From a virus: DNA of 41,260 bases. The translations under genes and the position numbers were made by a program. The stretch lies in the IMG/VR virus record IMGVR_UViG_3300032287_002340, positions 1-41,260 of that record, one strand, 5' to 3'. Shown here piece after piece: positions 1 to 8,700 of the stretch; the stretch's first letter is position 1; each line of letters begins with the position of its first letter. The notes beneath the pieces are model-generated. The model did not search any database, was not told where the DNA came from, and was given only the letters and a program-made list of their open reading frames with translations.

Positions 1-1506
1 AACGAAAAGCAAGTAGCTACTGTAAAAGAAACTTTGCAAAATGGAGATACGGCTGTGTCGCCTTCTGCAACAGTTGATGTGCAGAGCGAAGCGTTAGGGG
101 ACGGAACTTATCTTGTACGAGAAGTAACAGTTCCAGAACTTTTTGAAGAAAAAACATTTACTATCCAAAAACCAGACGTTATTCCCGAAAAGTTTAGGTC
201 TGCAATTCCTATTGAAACGGAAAGTTCAAATAAGATTGGGGAAGCGAGTAAACCAGCCTTGGCAGATGGGGAACTTGAAAGATCTGTTCAACAGACAAAT
301 GAATTTGTCTACAAAGAACAAATTATTAGACGTGATATACAAAGTGACGTTGATCTACCGGAAGTTCAACGGGCTTATGTGGAAGGGACCGTAGCTAACG
401 TAAACGAAAAACTATCATCTAGCCCAGTTATTGAGACAGGTTTCCTTATTTCAGAATCTGTAGCTACCCCTATTGGGGATGATAAATTTGTAGTACAAAC
501 AGTTAAAGTTAATGAGTGGCCCACACTTACAAGCTCCGAATGGGATAACGAGCTTCAAGTACAGGTACAGAAAACGGAACAGTTCGTTGCTCCATCTTCG
601 AGTTTTACTGAAGTAAATACTTCTTACCGCGCAGTAAATAAAGATAGATCTCTGAAGGTTACGGAAACTGAGCCTACAGCGGCTCTGTCATCATATTTGA
701 TGAGTTTCCCAATTCAAGTTGATGTCCAACTACCGGATGTACTTAAATCTATTTCTGTTGTTTGGTCAGAAGATATAGCTGTTGGGTCATACGATTCTCA
801 GTGGGTGGGGTTTAGTGCTGGAACATCTTATAGTTTGAGTGGGAGTGAAAGTGCCAGCGCCGAATCTTCAGCTAGTATTAAACCAGAACTCATAATTAAT
901 ATAGAAAGACCTTGGGGTTCCGATTTATCCGCAACGGCATATTATTTTTTCATAAAAGCAAATAATAATATAATAAGTGAGTCTGACTTTTTGGCTAAAT
1001 TAACTGGTATAGTAGGTGGTGGTGTACTTCGATGGCCGTCATTTAAACCTATTTCTCATACTATTGTATTAACTGGTGGTACCGCCGAGGTTCAGGCTAA
1101 AGTAAACTGGAGCGCAAGTAGATCCGGCTCAAGCGAAAACAACACTTACGATAAAACAGTGGGAGACGGTACTAGCTATCGTATTGGGACATCTTTAAAT
1201 GCTGTGACAATTCCTCCAACAATCCACGATGATATTTCAATTGTTAACGCTCAACAGAAAACAAAAACAGTCTCAGCTACTTGTACTTCAGGAACTGGTC
1301 CAACAACGAATTTTCCAGTTGTTCTTACATTAGCTTCTGCTTCTCATACTCTAACAGCTGATGTAAGCCCAAAACAACTGGACGCTACAAGCACCCCCTC
1401 AATCCCGACATCCGGCTATTATGTTATTAAATCGGAAGTTGTGCCTTACAAATGGGGCTGGGCCCGCTGTTCTGCTGTAGTTCTTGACGCATCAGTACTA
1501 GCATAA
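1..1506 (+). CDS. Virion-associated protein, 5' end cut by window
   Basis: The reading frame is open from base 1 (Asn-Glu-Lys-Gln...), so this is the C-terminal 501 residues of a longer protein; the TTG at 34 is not needed as a start. The protein is rich in Ser, Thr and Val and looks beta-structured. It holds two related stretches, each pairing a glycine-aspartate turn plus Val-rich strand (GDGTYLVREV near residue 35, GDDKFVVQTV near 160) with a following TEQFV/ETESS-like segment. It ends in an aromatic stretch (YKWGWARCSAVVLD). Co-directional small genes and the adaptor follow, so a tail or other virion surface role is likely. I recognise the general architecture from uncultured environmental phages but cannot assign a defined function. 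Confidence 0.7.
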   Translation, partial: NEKQVATVKETLQNGDTAVSPSATVDVQSEALGDGTYLVREVTVPELFEEKTFTIQKPDVIPEKFRSAIPIETESSNKIGEASKPALADGELERSVQQTNEFVYKEQIIRRDIQSDVDLPEVQRAYVEGTVANVNEKLSSSPVIETGFLISESVATPIGDDKFVVQTVKVNEWPTLTSSEWDNELQVQVQKTEQFVAPSSSFTEVNTSYRAVNKDRSLKVTETEPTAALSSYLMSFPIQVDVQLPDVLKSISVVWSEDIAVGSYDSQWVGFSAGTSYSLSGSESASAESSASIKPELIINIERPWGSDLSATAYYFFIKANNNIISESDFLAKLTGIVGGGVLRWPSFKPISHTIVLTGGTAEVQAKVNWSASRSGSSENNTYDKTVGDGTSYRIGTSLNAVTIPPTIHDDISIVNAQQKTKTVSATCTSGTGPTTNFPVVLTLASASHTLTADVSPKQLDATSTPSIPTSGYYVIKSEVVPYKWGWARCSAVVLDASVLA

Positions 1507-1518
1507 TACTCTAAAAAT

Positions 1519-2070
1519 ATGGCTGAAGAAGATAAGGACGATTTCCGTGCGAAAGAAAGTGCCGCGCGTGAAGAAAGACGTGCGAAGGAAAATGCTTCGC
1601 GCGAAGAAAGACGCGCAAAAGAACAAGCAGTGCGTGATGAGCGACGCGCTAAAGAAGCTGATAGCCGCCAAAGAAGTCAGGGAAAAACCCCAAAAGGAAC
1701 ATCAGAAAGAAAAGCCGCAAGAGAGGAAGCTAAAAAGTATGACATCGATACAAAAGGGATGTCTACTAGAGAAATTAAAGGGGCGGTGTCCGAAGCCAAA
1801 GTGGTCGAGGAAGACATGATGAAGTTTATCGAGAAGAGTCTCGGAAACTTTATGGCTAAAAAAGGCGGGGAAGTCGCCCCAACAAATATACCAGCTACGA
1901 CCACTAGCAGAATAACAGAAGATAAACCGTCTCCAATAACACCAGTAGGCGGCACTCCAAGAGGTAAAGGAGGCGGTGGTTCTGATATACCGCCTCCTCC
2001 TCCAGAAGGTACACATGTTCTTGGATCAATTGACGGAGAGATTAAATGGCTCCCAACGGGCCCCTGTTAG
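1519..2070 (+). CDS. Charged coiled-coil virion-region protein
   Basis: The 183-residue product has three parts. Residues 1-55 are a highly charged Arg/Glu/Lys helix made of 11-residue repeats. Residues 55-115 are a helical Lys/Glu-rich middle. The C-terminal third is low-complexity Gly/Pro/Thr (a GGGGS run, then a run of six prolines), closing with GSIDGEIKWLPTGPC. A short GxIDGxIxW C-terminal motif is often seen in small phage tail-region proteins. The gene starts 12 bases after the previous stop and its end overlaps the next gene by 25 bases. Function is unknown; a scaffold, linker or tail accessory role is a guess from position. Confidence 0.65.
   Translation: MAEEDKDDFRAKESAAREERRAKENASREERRAKEQAVRDERRAKEADSRQRSQGKTPKGTSERKAAREEAKKYDIDTKGMSTREIKGAVSEAKVVEEDMMKFIEKSLGNFMAKKGGEVAPTNIPATTTSRITEDKPSPITPVGGTPRGKGGGGSDIPPPPPEGTHVLGSIDGEIKWLPTGPC
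1549..1656 (+). repeat. 33-bp tandem repeat encoding RAKE units
   Basis: Three consecutive 33-base units (from 1549, 1582 and 1615) plus a partial fourth encode an 11-residue repeat of the form AKE-x-A-x-R-(E/D)-ERR. The units differ mostly at synonymous positions. The product is a highly charged helix. Confidence 0.75.
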
Positions 2071-2627
2071 TTATGAGCGAGGAAGAAATAATTCGTATTA
2101 AATATGATGGTAACAGGGTTATTGTGAAAAGAAACCCCGAAACGTTACAAGTACAAAATGTGGTCTTTGGATGTGGTTCGGTGCAAGAAAATTTTCCATC
2201 AGAAGGACAGCCCCCGCAGAAACCAACTTCATTTAATTATTCGTTTTCGGTTTCTAGTATTACTAATATAACGGGCATGCCGGAAGGAACTACTGATTTA
2301 ACAGCATCAGCATGCTATGCGTTTGCAGGATCAGTTATCGATCGAGATGAAACTTCAGGTTATGGTACTACCGCAGTGGCCGATTTAATAACTAGCCATG
2401 AAGGTCAGTGCGGGTTATTTATTCGTGTGACAGCTATTGGTGTTTTTGGGGCCGATGCTGACGGCTTTGGCAGCGGGGTGATTGGTCCTATCCCACCAGA
2501 ATCAATTTTTGGGACGCACACCATTCCCTTCCAGTTTTGTACTTATGTTTATTCATATGATGAAGATGGCATTTCGGTTACAGATACATATTGTAGTACT
2601 TGGTCATCCACACTTACCATCTCATGA
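2046..2627 (+). CDS. Hypothetical virion-region protein
   Basis: The 193-residue product is beta-rich, with many Thr, Ser, Gly and aromatic residues and no membrane segment. The start at 2046 is favoured by a GGAG at 2035-2038 seven bases upstream; an alternative ATG lies at 2073, just after the stop of the preceding gene. The end forms an ATGA overlap with the next gene, so the pair is probably translationally coupled. The sequence from about residue 60 (FNYSFSVSSI) to the end resembles a single jelly-roll-like or immunoglobulin-like domain by composition only. It belongs to the tail/virion gene run and has no recognised family. Confidence 0.6.
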   Translation: MAPNGPLLVMSEEEIIRIKYDGNRVIVKRNPETLQVQNVVFGCGSVQENFPSEGQPPQKPTSFNYSFSVSSITNITGMPEGTTDLTASACYAFAGSVIDRDETSGYGTTAVADLITSHEGQCGLFIRVTAIGVFGADADGFGSGVIGPIPPESIFGTHTIPFQFCTYVYSYDEDGISVTDTYCSTWSSTLTIS

Positions 2628-3016
2628 GTTGCCCACACGCCACGCCAATTTCAGAGCGAGTGAACTCCTGCGGCCTTAACCTGTACGGTGGAAGGCCATC
2701 AGCAGGAGTTTGCGCCGGATGTATGGCTCGTAACGAGAACACGCCGGAACACGCTGAACGGGTTAAATCTAATTCCGACACCCCATCGCTACCCCAAATG
2801 GCCAAAACTTTGGGCGAGTCCTTGCTGAAATTTGCTGGTTCCGGCTTCCCGATTCCTGATCCCGAAACCTATAACGCCCGACTCGAAACCTGTAAAGGCT
2901 GCGAGTTTTGGGATGAAACTGGTTTTGCCAAAACTGGACGCTGCAAAAAGTGTGGCTGTTCCACACAAGCCAAACTACGAATGGCTACAGAAAAGTGTCC
3001 TATTGGCAAGTGGTAA
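2624..3016 (+). CDS. Cysteine-rich zinc-ribbon-like protein
   Basis: The 130-residue product starts at the ATG of an ATGA overlap (2624). A TTG 24 bases upstream would add eight residues but is less likely. Cysteines cluster at the N terminus (Cys-3, Cys-16, then CAGC near 30) and strongly at the C terminus, where CKGCEFW, RCKKCGC and a final EKCPIGKW follow each other. The CxxCxxW...CxxCGC...CPxGKW pattern recurs in small proteins beside phage head-tail genes and probably binds zinc or another metal. The middle has a predicted amphipathic helix (MAKTLGESLLKFAGSG). The enzymatic role, if any, is unknown. Confidence 0.7.
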   Translation: MSCPHATPISERVNSCGLNLYGGRPSAGVCAGCMARNENTPEHAERVKSNSDTPSLPQMAKTLGESLLKFAGSGFPIPDPETYNARLETCKGCEFWDETGFAKTGRCKKCGCSTQAKLRMATEKCPIGKW

Positions 3017-3018
3017 AG

Positions 3019-3057
3019 AATTACTTGACAACTGATAGCCGACAGCCTACCCTCTGA
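3019..3057 (+). promoter_or_regulatory. Candidate promoter, AATTACTTGACAA element
   Basis: The short gap between the cysteine-rich gene and the 42-residue gene contains AATTACTTGACAA (3019-3031), with a perfect TTGACA. A weak -10 (TACCCT) follows after 17 bases. Almost the same 13-mer lies upstream of the large terminase gene (16767-16779). The -10 is poor, so this is a candidate only. Confidence 0.35.
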
Positions 3058-3063
3058 CCTGTA

Positions 3064-3192
3064 ATGAAAACTAAGACCAAAAAGCAAGTAGCCTACCTGC
3101 TCAGTAAAGTTAGCCCCCTTAGTAATAAGGAGCAGGGCAAACTGAAGGGTGAGCTTCACAGCGGTGAAGTCAAAATCAAACCCAAAAAGTAA
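3064..3192 (+). CDS. Small basic hypothetical protein (42 aa)
   Basis: A 42-residue, Lys-rich product begins MKTKTKKQVAYLLSKVSPLS and ends in a lysine-rich tail (KIKPKK). Its TAA overlaps the ATG of the next gene (TAATG), which is typical of coupled genes in this genome and supports it as real. The composition suggests nucleic acid binding or a small virion component. Similar 'VAYLLSK.SPL' mini-proteins occur next to phage connector genes to my knowledge, but no function is established. Confidence 0.6.
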   Translation: MKTKTKKQVAYLLSKVSPLSNKEQGKLKGELHSGEVKIKPKK

Positions 3193-4136
3193 TGCCCGCC
3201 ACTACGGTAAATCAGCTGGTTCCGATGCTCAGTCAGTACATCGAACCAGACGGCGAGTTCAAGACAAGCCTTAATCAGGTCTTGTCTCGTATCTACAATA
3301 TGGGTACGTACCGTGATCTTACTATCCAGTACAGTCTTCCTGTTGTTGACAACTGCGTTACGTTGCCCGACGAAGCGGACTCCGTACTCCACACTATCGT
3401 CAATAACCAGCCCGTACCTGTACGCTCTCTGTGGCACGATTTCAAATCAACGGGCATGGGGGTTGGTGCAGCCGACCTTACTTGGGGTTTGGTTGACGCT
3501 GGCTTCCACCCGTTGAAGCGGTTGATTACTACCGCTACAAATACTTTGCACATTGTTCCGTCCGACCAGTCGCCGACGAAAACCAACTTCAATCCTGATG
3601 ACGGTGGCGAGATCGTGGTCACAGCGACAGACGGAGACAAGATCTACCAGTCAACTACCGATACCGTATCCGATAACGATGTGCCTCTCACTTTTGCAGA
3701 GGATATCAACGCTGTGATTAGCATCCGTTTCGACGGTCTCACAGACGCTTACGATATCCGCACGGACGCACTCGATTCCGATACCACAATTGCCACAGTC
3801 GGACCGGATTCCGGTGTCACTCGCTATCGTAGGTTCAGACTGAACCGCTCAACCAACGACGAGACTGTCGTTCATGTTCTCTGCAAACGAGCCTTCCAAC
3901 CCGTGCGCTCCGATAATGACATCGTGTATGTCGGAAATGTCGGTGCTTTGAAGCACGGTCTTATGGGTCGCTTGATGGAGGACAACGCTGATATTGAGCG
4001 TGCCGAATACCACTGGAACAAATGCATGCAGCTGATGGAAGAAGAAGCCGCCACCTCAAGGGGCGCTGCCATTCCGAGGCTGAATGTTGATCCATACGGT
4101 ACTGGCAACCTTAATCGTATTTACCAACTGTACTAA
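3192..4136 (+). CDS. Head-tail adaptor, tail tubular protein A-like
   Basis: The 314-residue product begins with a helical segment typical of podovirus adaptor proteins (a run ending RIYNMGTYRDLTIQY near residues 35-49) and continues into beta-rich domains (TLPDEADSVLHTI; DGGEIVVTATDGD). A long C-terminal helix follows (residues about 268-293, from NADIERAEYHWNKCMQL). The helix-sandwich-helix layout and length match gatekeeper or adaptor proteins of the T7 gp11 type, which form a ring under the portal. The assignment rests on fold-level resemblance rather than a sharp motif. The gene is linked to its neighbours on both sides by TAATG overlaps. Confidence 0.55.
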   Translation: MPATTVNQLVPMLSQYIEPDGEFKTSLNQVLSRIYNMGTYRDLTIQYSLPVVDNCVTLPDEADSVLHTIVNNQPVPVRSLWHDFKSTGMGVGAADLTWGLVDAGFHPLKRLITTATNTLHIVPSDQSPTKTNFNPDDGGEIVVTATDGDKIYQSTTDTVSDNDVPLTFAEDINAVISIRFDGLTDAYDIRTDALDSDTTIATVGPDSGVTRYRRFRLNRSTNDETVVHVLCKRAFQPVRSDNDIVYVGNVGALKHGLMGRLMEDNADIERAEYHWNKCMQLMEEEAATSRGAAIPRLNVDPYGTGNLNRIYQLY

Positions 4137-4660
4137 TGATAGTCATCAAACCTTCCGGTGAAGACCGGAAACAAGCACGCGCTGAAGCCAAAGCGATGGG
4201 TGTGCTCAGGGGCTCAATCGCAAGAGGTCGGGGCAACGAGATCGGAATGATGGGCGAGATGCTTGTCCACCGCGAGATCGGAGGCAGTAGAGTAGGCGAC
4301 ATAAACTTCGCTTACGACATCACTATGCCAGACGGCGTAACCATTGACGTAAAAACGACTAAGGCCGCTAGTGTGCCGGAACCCCATTATGTGGCTCGCG
4401 TGTACGGTGCAGAGTCCAGTGCAGAAAAGATAGGCAGCAAGTGTGATGTCTACTATTTCGTTAGGTGTAACCAACAAATGACTCTCGCCACTATTATTGG
4501 TTGGTTGCCAGCAAAAGAGTTTATTGCGAAAGCAACCTTCCTGCCTAAAGGCAATGTCGATCCGAATGACGGCAAGCTATCTTTCTCTGATGAGTTTGTG
4601 GTACCCATCTCAGAACTGAACCCGCCCTCCGTGAAGATCACGAAGAAGCGGGTTCGTTAA
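4136..4660 (+). CDS. PD-(D/E)XK superfamily nuclease
   Basis: The 174-residue product carries a compact PD-(D/E)XK signature: a helix with conserved Glu (GEMLVHREIG, residues about 40-49), an Asp in FAYDITMPDG (about 58-67), then IDVKT (about 70-74) giving the D-x-K catalytic pair. A hydrophobic strand (VYYFVRC) and a tryptophan-containing strand (IIGWLP) complete the core. This fold is used by phage resolvases, VRR-NUC enzymes and restriction-like nucleases. It lies next to the replication cassette but on the opposite strand, ending four bases from the convergent primase-helicase. A DNA-processing role (branch resolution or host DNA degradation) is likely; the substrate is unknown. Confidence 0.75.
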   Translation: MIVIKPSGEDRKQARAEAKAMGVLRGSIARGRGNEIGMMGEMLVHREIGGSRVGDINFAYDITMPDGVTIDVKTTKAASVPEPHYVARVYGAESSAEKIGSKCDVYYFVRCNQQMTLATIIGWLPAKEFIAKATFLPKGNVDPNDGKLSFSDEFVVPISELNPPSVKITKKRVR

Positions 4661-4664
4661 TTTC

Positions 4665-6821
4665 TTAGAAGTCGCCACCTTGGTCGATGTCGTATACTTC
4701 TGAGAGATCGATCTCCCAGATCTTACCGCCACCTTGACCCTTGCTCCGTACCGGACGGACGTTCTTGTTGTGCTGACTTACCTCTTCGAGGACCGTCATG
4801 CCGCGACGGACGAACTCCAGATTTCCGCTGTTGCCGACGCTACGACCGCCGTTACATTCTTGTAGCACAACGGTGAACTCAGTAAGAGTGCCGCGCCACT
4901 TGGTAAGAGATACGGTTTCACGGACCTTCTTAGCGAAGAACTCGACCATCTCCGCAATGGCAGAGCGGGAGCTGTTGTCGTAAGCTGCGGCTTCGATGAA
5001 TGAGTCGATATAGGTCTTAACGCCGAATCGGTTGGAATCCTTTATCTCAATCGGTACCTGCCAGTCGTAAAGCCACTTGAGGAAGAACGGCAGTTCAGTG
5101 TTGATCGTGTTCTCGACGAATTCATTTGAGCCGAACTTCACCTTGTGTCCGCTGTTGATGCGCAACGCAATGATCTTGTCTCGGTTGCTGCTGTCAAGTG
5201 ACGGCAGGGCGGCAAGGGAGTTGGCATCAAGGTTGAGGGACATCATAACCCTACCGGACCAAGGCAGCGGAATAGCATCCGCATACTTCGCATGGTACTC
5301 AAGCCTAGGGTTGGCTACACATCTTTTGGTAAGCTCGACGAACTTGCGCTGGTCGGCGTAGGTCGCTGCTGCTGTCTGGTCATCTACAACCCAAGCGGCA
5401 GATCCGCAGAGGTCGCGGTTGAAGCTGGTCTTGCCTGACAGATAGTCCGAGGCATCACTAAACCCGCCGACCGAAGCACCAATAATTTTGTTGGTGAGTA
5501 GGGTCTTACCGTGTCCGGCTGGTCCCAATAGGATCATCAGTTGCCCTTGATCGAGTCGGCATTCAAGCACCGCTTTGTACAGGCGTTGGAACCACGCTAG
5601 GAAATACGGCAGCGTTTCCTTGCCATCACTGTCCTTTGCAAAGAACGGCATGAGATATGAATGAATCCACGGCCAGTTAGCTGGATCTCCATTGTCGGCT
5701 GGCTGCACGGCGTTTGCCCTACAGTTGTTGAGGATCTTTCTGCCGTAGTAGTCAACCACTCGCTCTTTGGAGAACACGACAGGCGCGACCTCTTCGACAC
5801 GGCAGTCGTTGGAGATAGTGAGGATAGCTTGTTCGATCTCCGACACCGTTTGGTTCTTCTTGAGCTTAGGGCTGAATCCAGCCTTACGGAGTTCGAGCAC
5901 CAGTTGTTCTTTCGGTATTGCCACAGGTCCGCCATTAAGGAGCTTGTAGAATGACTTTCCGTTGAACCAGTACTGGTCTAGTAGAGTAGACAGTTTCTTC
6001 TCCTCGTACTGGTCAACGAACTTCTTACCGAAGATCGAACCCCACGACTTGAACCCTGTACCCGCACGGTCTGAGTAGCAGATCATTCCGTCTTCCCGTA
6101 CCTGACAGCCGTCGCGGTCGATGCCGTCGTCAATCCAGAACAGTGGTCCGCGAGCACCTACGGTAAACTCACCTTTCCATCGGTTCGGGAACTTACGCGC
6201 AACTTCCGCTGCAATGTCATCGAGCGGGATGTTGGTTTCGTCGGTCTTGATTGGTGTATCGTTTGCCGATTTGAGCAACACGGTACGAACAAAGGATATG
6301 GCAATAGGGTCCCCGATACGGGTCCAGTCTGCGCCCAACTCGAAGTACTGCGACACCTTCAAGCTGGTCTTGTCGAAACCAGCAAGCAGCATCGATGCTT
6401 TGAGCGCGTCACTCAATCGCTTCATAAAGGAGTCGGCAAGTGCTGGAGCGAGTGGGAGTGGCTTGTCAAATTCCCACACAAGTCGGATGTAACCGGACTG
6501 AGTTTTGGTACGCCATGTTGGCATGTGTCCGCCCTCGCAGCGGATCTTGAGAGTCTCGTCGATCTTGTCCCAATCGACAGGAGCGTCGAAGTCAGCGACA
6601 AATCCGTGTATCTTATGTACTGGATTGTCTTCGCTGATGCGGGCGTTTGGGCTGTCGCCCTCTGCCATAGAATAGAAACAATGGTCGGTGTTTGCATCGG
6701 CGCACCATGCCCGATACTCAGCCTTAGAGGCAAATTGTGGTTTGTTAAATGATAGAGTTGATGGGTCGTCGATTACGGTTACTGTAGTTGCGCGATGATT
6801 TTTAAGGTATCTGTATTTCAT
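4665..6821 (-). CDS. Primase-helicase, VapE/SF3-like
   Basis: The start is placed at the ATG giving MKYRYLKNHR (6821), 40 bases after the polymerase stop; an upstream TTG at 6902 would overlap the polymerase gene. The product is about 718 residues. The N-terminal third resembles primase-polymerase domains used with phage helicases (HGFVADFDAP supplies paired acidic residues; WRTKTQSGYIRLVWEF follows). The C-terminal half is an SF3/AAA+ helicase with Walker A GPAGHGKT (near residue 431) and Walker B-like AWVVDDQ (near 475). It probably unwinds the fork and primes for the adjacent polymerase. It is the last gene of the leftward replication operon. Confidence 0.85.
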   Translation of the reverse strand: MKYRYLKNHRATTVTVIDDPSTLSFNKPQFASKAEYRAWCADANTDHCFYSMAEGDSPNARISEDNPVHKIHGFVADFDAPVDWDKIDETLKIRCEGGHMPTWRTKTQSGYIRLVWEFDKPLPLAPALADSFMKRLSDALKASMLLAGFDKTSLKVSQYFELGADWTRIGDPIAISFVRTVLLKSANDTPIKTDETNIPLDDIAAEVARKFPNRWKGEFTVGARGPLFWIDDGIDRDGCQVREDGMICYSDRAGTGFKSWGSIFGKKFVDQYEEKKLSTLLDQYWFNGKSFYKLLNGGPVAIPKEQLVLELRKAGFSPKLKKNQTVSEIEQAILTISNDCRVEEVAPVVFSKERVVDYYGRKILNNCRANAVQPADNGDPANWPWIHSYLMPFFAKDSDGKETLPYFLAWFQRLYKAVLECRLDQGQLMILLGPAGHGKTLLTNKIIGASVGGFSDASDYLSGKTSFNRDLCGSAAWVVDDQTAAATYADQRKFVELTKRCVANPRLEYHAKYADAIPLPWSGRVMMSLNLDANSLAALPSLDSSNRDKIIALRINSGHKVKFGSNEFVENTINTELPFFLKWLYDWQVPIEIKDSNRFGVKTYIDSFIEAAAYDNSSRSAIAEMVEFFAKKVRETVSLTKWRGTLTEFTVVLQECNGGRSVGNSGNLEFVRRGMTVLEEVSQHNKNVRPVRSKGQGGGKIWEIDLSEVYDIDQGGDF

Positions 6822-6861
6822 AAACGTTGTGTCGGTTGATGACGTGCCGACTGCACGGTTG

Positions 6862-8634
6862 TTATTTGGTATAGTAATCAAGAATGTGCCCCTCAGCAGC
6901 AACCGGAATATCCGGAATCCACTGCGGTGGCGTGTGCATGATTTCTAGGATCTTTGCAAGAGCTTCTTCGGCTTGTGCCTCCGGTACTTCGCAAACCATT
7001 TCGTCATGGACGTGTAGGATAACTGGAAATCCTGCCGCGTCAACGCGGAGCATCATGTCTGAGAAGATGTCTCTGGCTAAACCTTGAGACAAGTTTTCAG
7101 TAAGGATGCCGCCCCACAGGGGGAAGTCCCGCAGTTGTCCGTTACGGACGATCTTTCCAATGTGGCGGAATCGATTTACCGAACCAGCCTCCTTCATCCG
7201 CTTAATCTTTCCGTAACGGAGTGATCGACCGGACGGAAGCTCTAGCTCGAAGGGCTCTCCGACAGCACAGGCGGTTGCCATATTTTGGTCGAGTGAACGC
7301 CAGAACTTTGGCACTGTGGGCATACGCTCGCGGTACAGCTTAACTGCTTTCTCTGCTTCTTCGATGGGCATACCACTGAATGTAGAGAATTTGGTAGCTC
7401 CCATTCCGTATCCGCAGCCCAACGCGATTGATTTCACCTTGTGCCGCAGCTGCTTGTCATACTCTTTCAACGGACCGTTGTCAGGATTGTGTAGCCCCAA
7501 CAGCACACCGAACGCATGGTAGATGTCGTCCGAATCGCGAATGAGATCGAGGGCTTTTCTGTCTTCAGCAAGCCAGCACAATGTACGTACTTCGATCTGT
7601 GACAAGTCGGCAACGATCAGCTTGTAGCCTTCTTTGGGTCGGATCATATGGCGGAAGTTGACTCCGAACATCTCGTCTCTCGGAAGGTTTTGCAGGTTAA
7701 GGTTGCCGCCGCTGCCGCTGAATCGGGCTGTCGGATTAGCTCCACAGTACATCAATCCACCGTAATACCTGCCGTCAGGCATCGTACCGGAATCGAACGC
7801 TTCGAGCTTGCGGAGGAATGCGTTGATGCGGCGGTAGTTTTGCACGCCCCTTGCCCACGGACATGCGTCTTGGAATGCAGCAAACCATTTGTCAGCATCT
7901 TCATTACCAGCAGCAATAGAGGCTGGTGGTTCGATGCCTTGCTTACGGCACTGCTCGTTGAACGCTTTGCGCGACAGCGGAGTGTGCTCCGAAATCCACG
8001 GGATGGACTGCTCTGCGTTGAATAGCTCAGTGCGGATATTCTCAAGGTTCTTCTTGAGTAGTTCAGTGTCAATCGGAATACCGCGTTGCCCAACCCTGCG
8101 GTTAAGGTAGCTGATATCCCGCTCAACTTGAGGCCACTGACCAGACAATTCTTGCCACAAGCGAAGACAGAGTTCGGAGTCTTTAACTGCGTACTCGGTG
8201 ACTTCTTTTTTGAAGTCGTCTGTCATCGCGCCCCATTGCTTGCCCTTCATGTTGTCGCGGGTAGTCTTGTTGACTTCCAGACCGAACACGGTTGCCGAAG
8301 CGTTTTTAAGGGATCTCGGTAGACCCAAGAACGCAGTCATGTCTGCGGTACAGTGCCACTCAGACGGACTGCATGGCTTGAACCAACCGACCTCTACACC
8401 GTACAGATAAAGGCTCTGATCGAAAGCGGCGTTGTGAGAGAGCACAACACGGTCGGTAAGGGTCGACCAATCAAATTCTCTCGGACATCCGGCATAGACA
8501 AACCCATCATCGCCTACAACTGTAACCATATAGGCATCGAATAGCGGGTGTGAGAAATAGCCTCTAGGGCCTAAAGTTGTGATGGAGCAATCTCCATCGT
8601 AGTAGGACTCGAAGTCCACTGCGTAAGTTATCAT
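6862..8634 (-). CDS. polA: Family A DNA polymerase with 3'-5' exonuclease
   Basis: The 590-residue replicative polymerase is complete. Exonuclease motifs: Exo I AVDFESYYD (residues about 5-13), Exo II SHNAAFDQSL (about 63), Exo III YAVKDSELC (about 147). Polymerase motifs: A VADLSQIEVR (about 339), B RHKVKSIALGCGYG (about 394-407), C HVHDEMV (about 541). Motif B aligns with Escherichia coli Pol I R754-G767 and places leucine where Pol I has Phe762. The ATG at 8634 is preferred over 8664, because the longer form would start inside a hairpin and add ten residues ahead of the first exonuclease strand. It lies between the primase-helicase and the putative ssDNA-binding protein. Confidence 0.97.
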   Translation of the reverse strand: MITYAVDFESYYDGDCSITTLGPRGYFSHPLFDAYMVTVVGDDGFVYAGCPREFDWSTLTDRVVLSHNAAFDQSLYLYGVEVGWFKPCSPSEWHCTADMTAFLGLPRSLKNASATVFGLEVNKTTRDNMKGKQWGAMTDDFKKEVTEYAVKDSELCLRLWQELSGQWPQVERDISYLNRRVGQRGIPIDTELLKKNLENIRTELFNAEQSIPWISEHTPLSRKAFNEQCRKQGIEPPASIAAGNEDADKWFAAFQDACPWARGVQNYRRINAFLRKLEAFDSGTMPDGRYYGGLMYCGANPTARFSGSGGNLNLQNLPRDEMFGVNFRHMIRPKEGYKLIVADLSQIEVRTLCWLAEDRKALDLIRDSDDIYHAFGVLLGLHNPDNGPLKEYDKQLRHKVKSIALGCGYGMGATKFSTFSGMPIEEAEKAVKLYRERMPTVPKFWRSLDQNMATACAVGEPFELELPSGRSLRYGKIKRMKEAGSVNRFRHIGKIVRNGQLRDFPLWGGILTENLSQGLARDIFSDMMLRVDAAGFPVILHVHDEMVCEVPEAQAEEALAKILEIMHTPPQWIPDIPVAAEGHILDYYTK

Positions 8635-8653
8635 GTGTCGTGAGGATAAAGTG

Positions 8654-8692
8654 AACCCGCACAATACACCTAGTGAGTGTACTGTGCGGGTT
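8654..8692 (-). terminator. Strong stem-loop between coiled-coil gene and polA
   Basis: Two 16-base arms (8654-8669 and 8677-8692) pair with a single mismatch around a 7-base loop. The structure fills most of the gap between the stop at 8701 and the polymerase start at 8634. There is no proper T-tract after it on the minus strand (only TTT), so it may be a partial terminator, an RNA-processing site or a stabilising hairpin. Confidence 0.55.
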
Positions 8693-8700
8693 GGGTGTAG

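Noticed and set aside
1677-2016. Two minus-strand frames opposite the coiled-coil gene
   Set aside because: Both are shadows of the repetitive charged plus-strand gene with no start signals.
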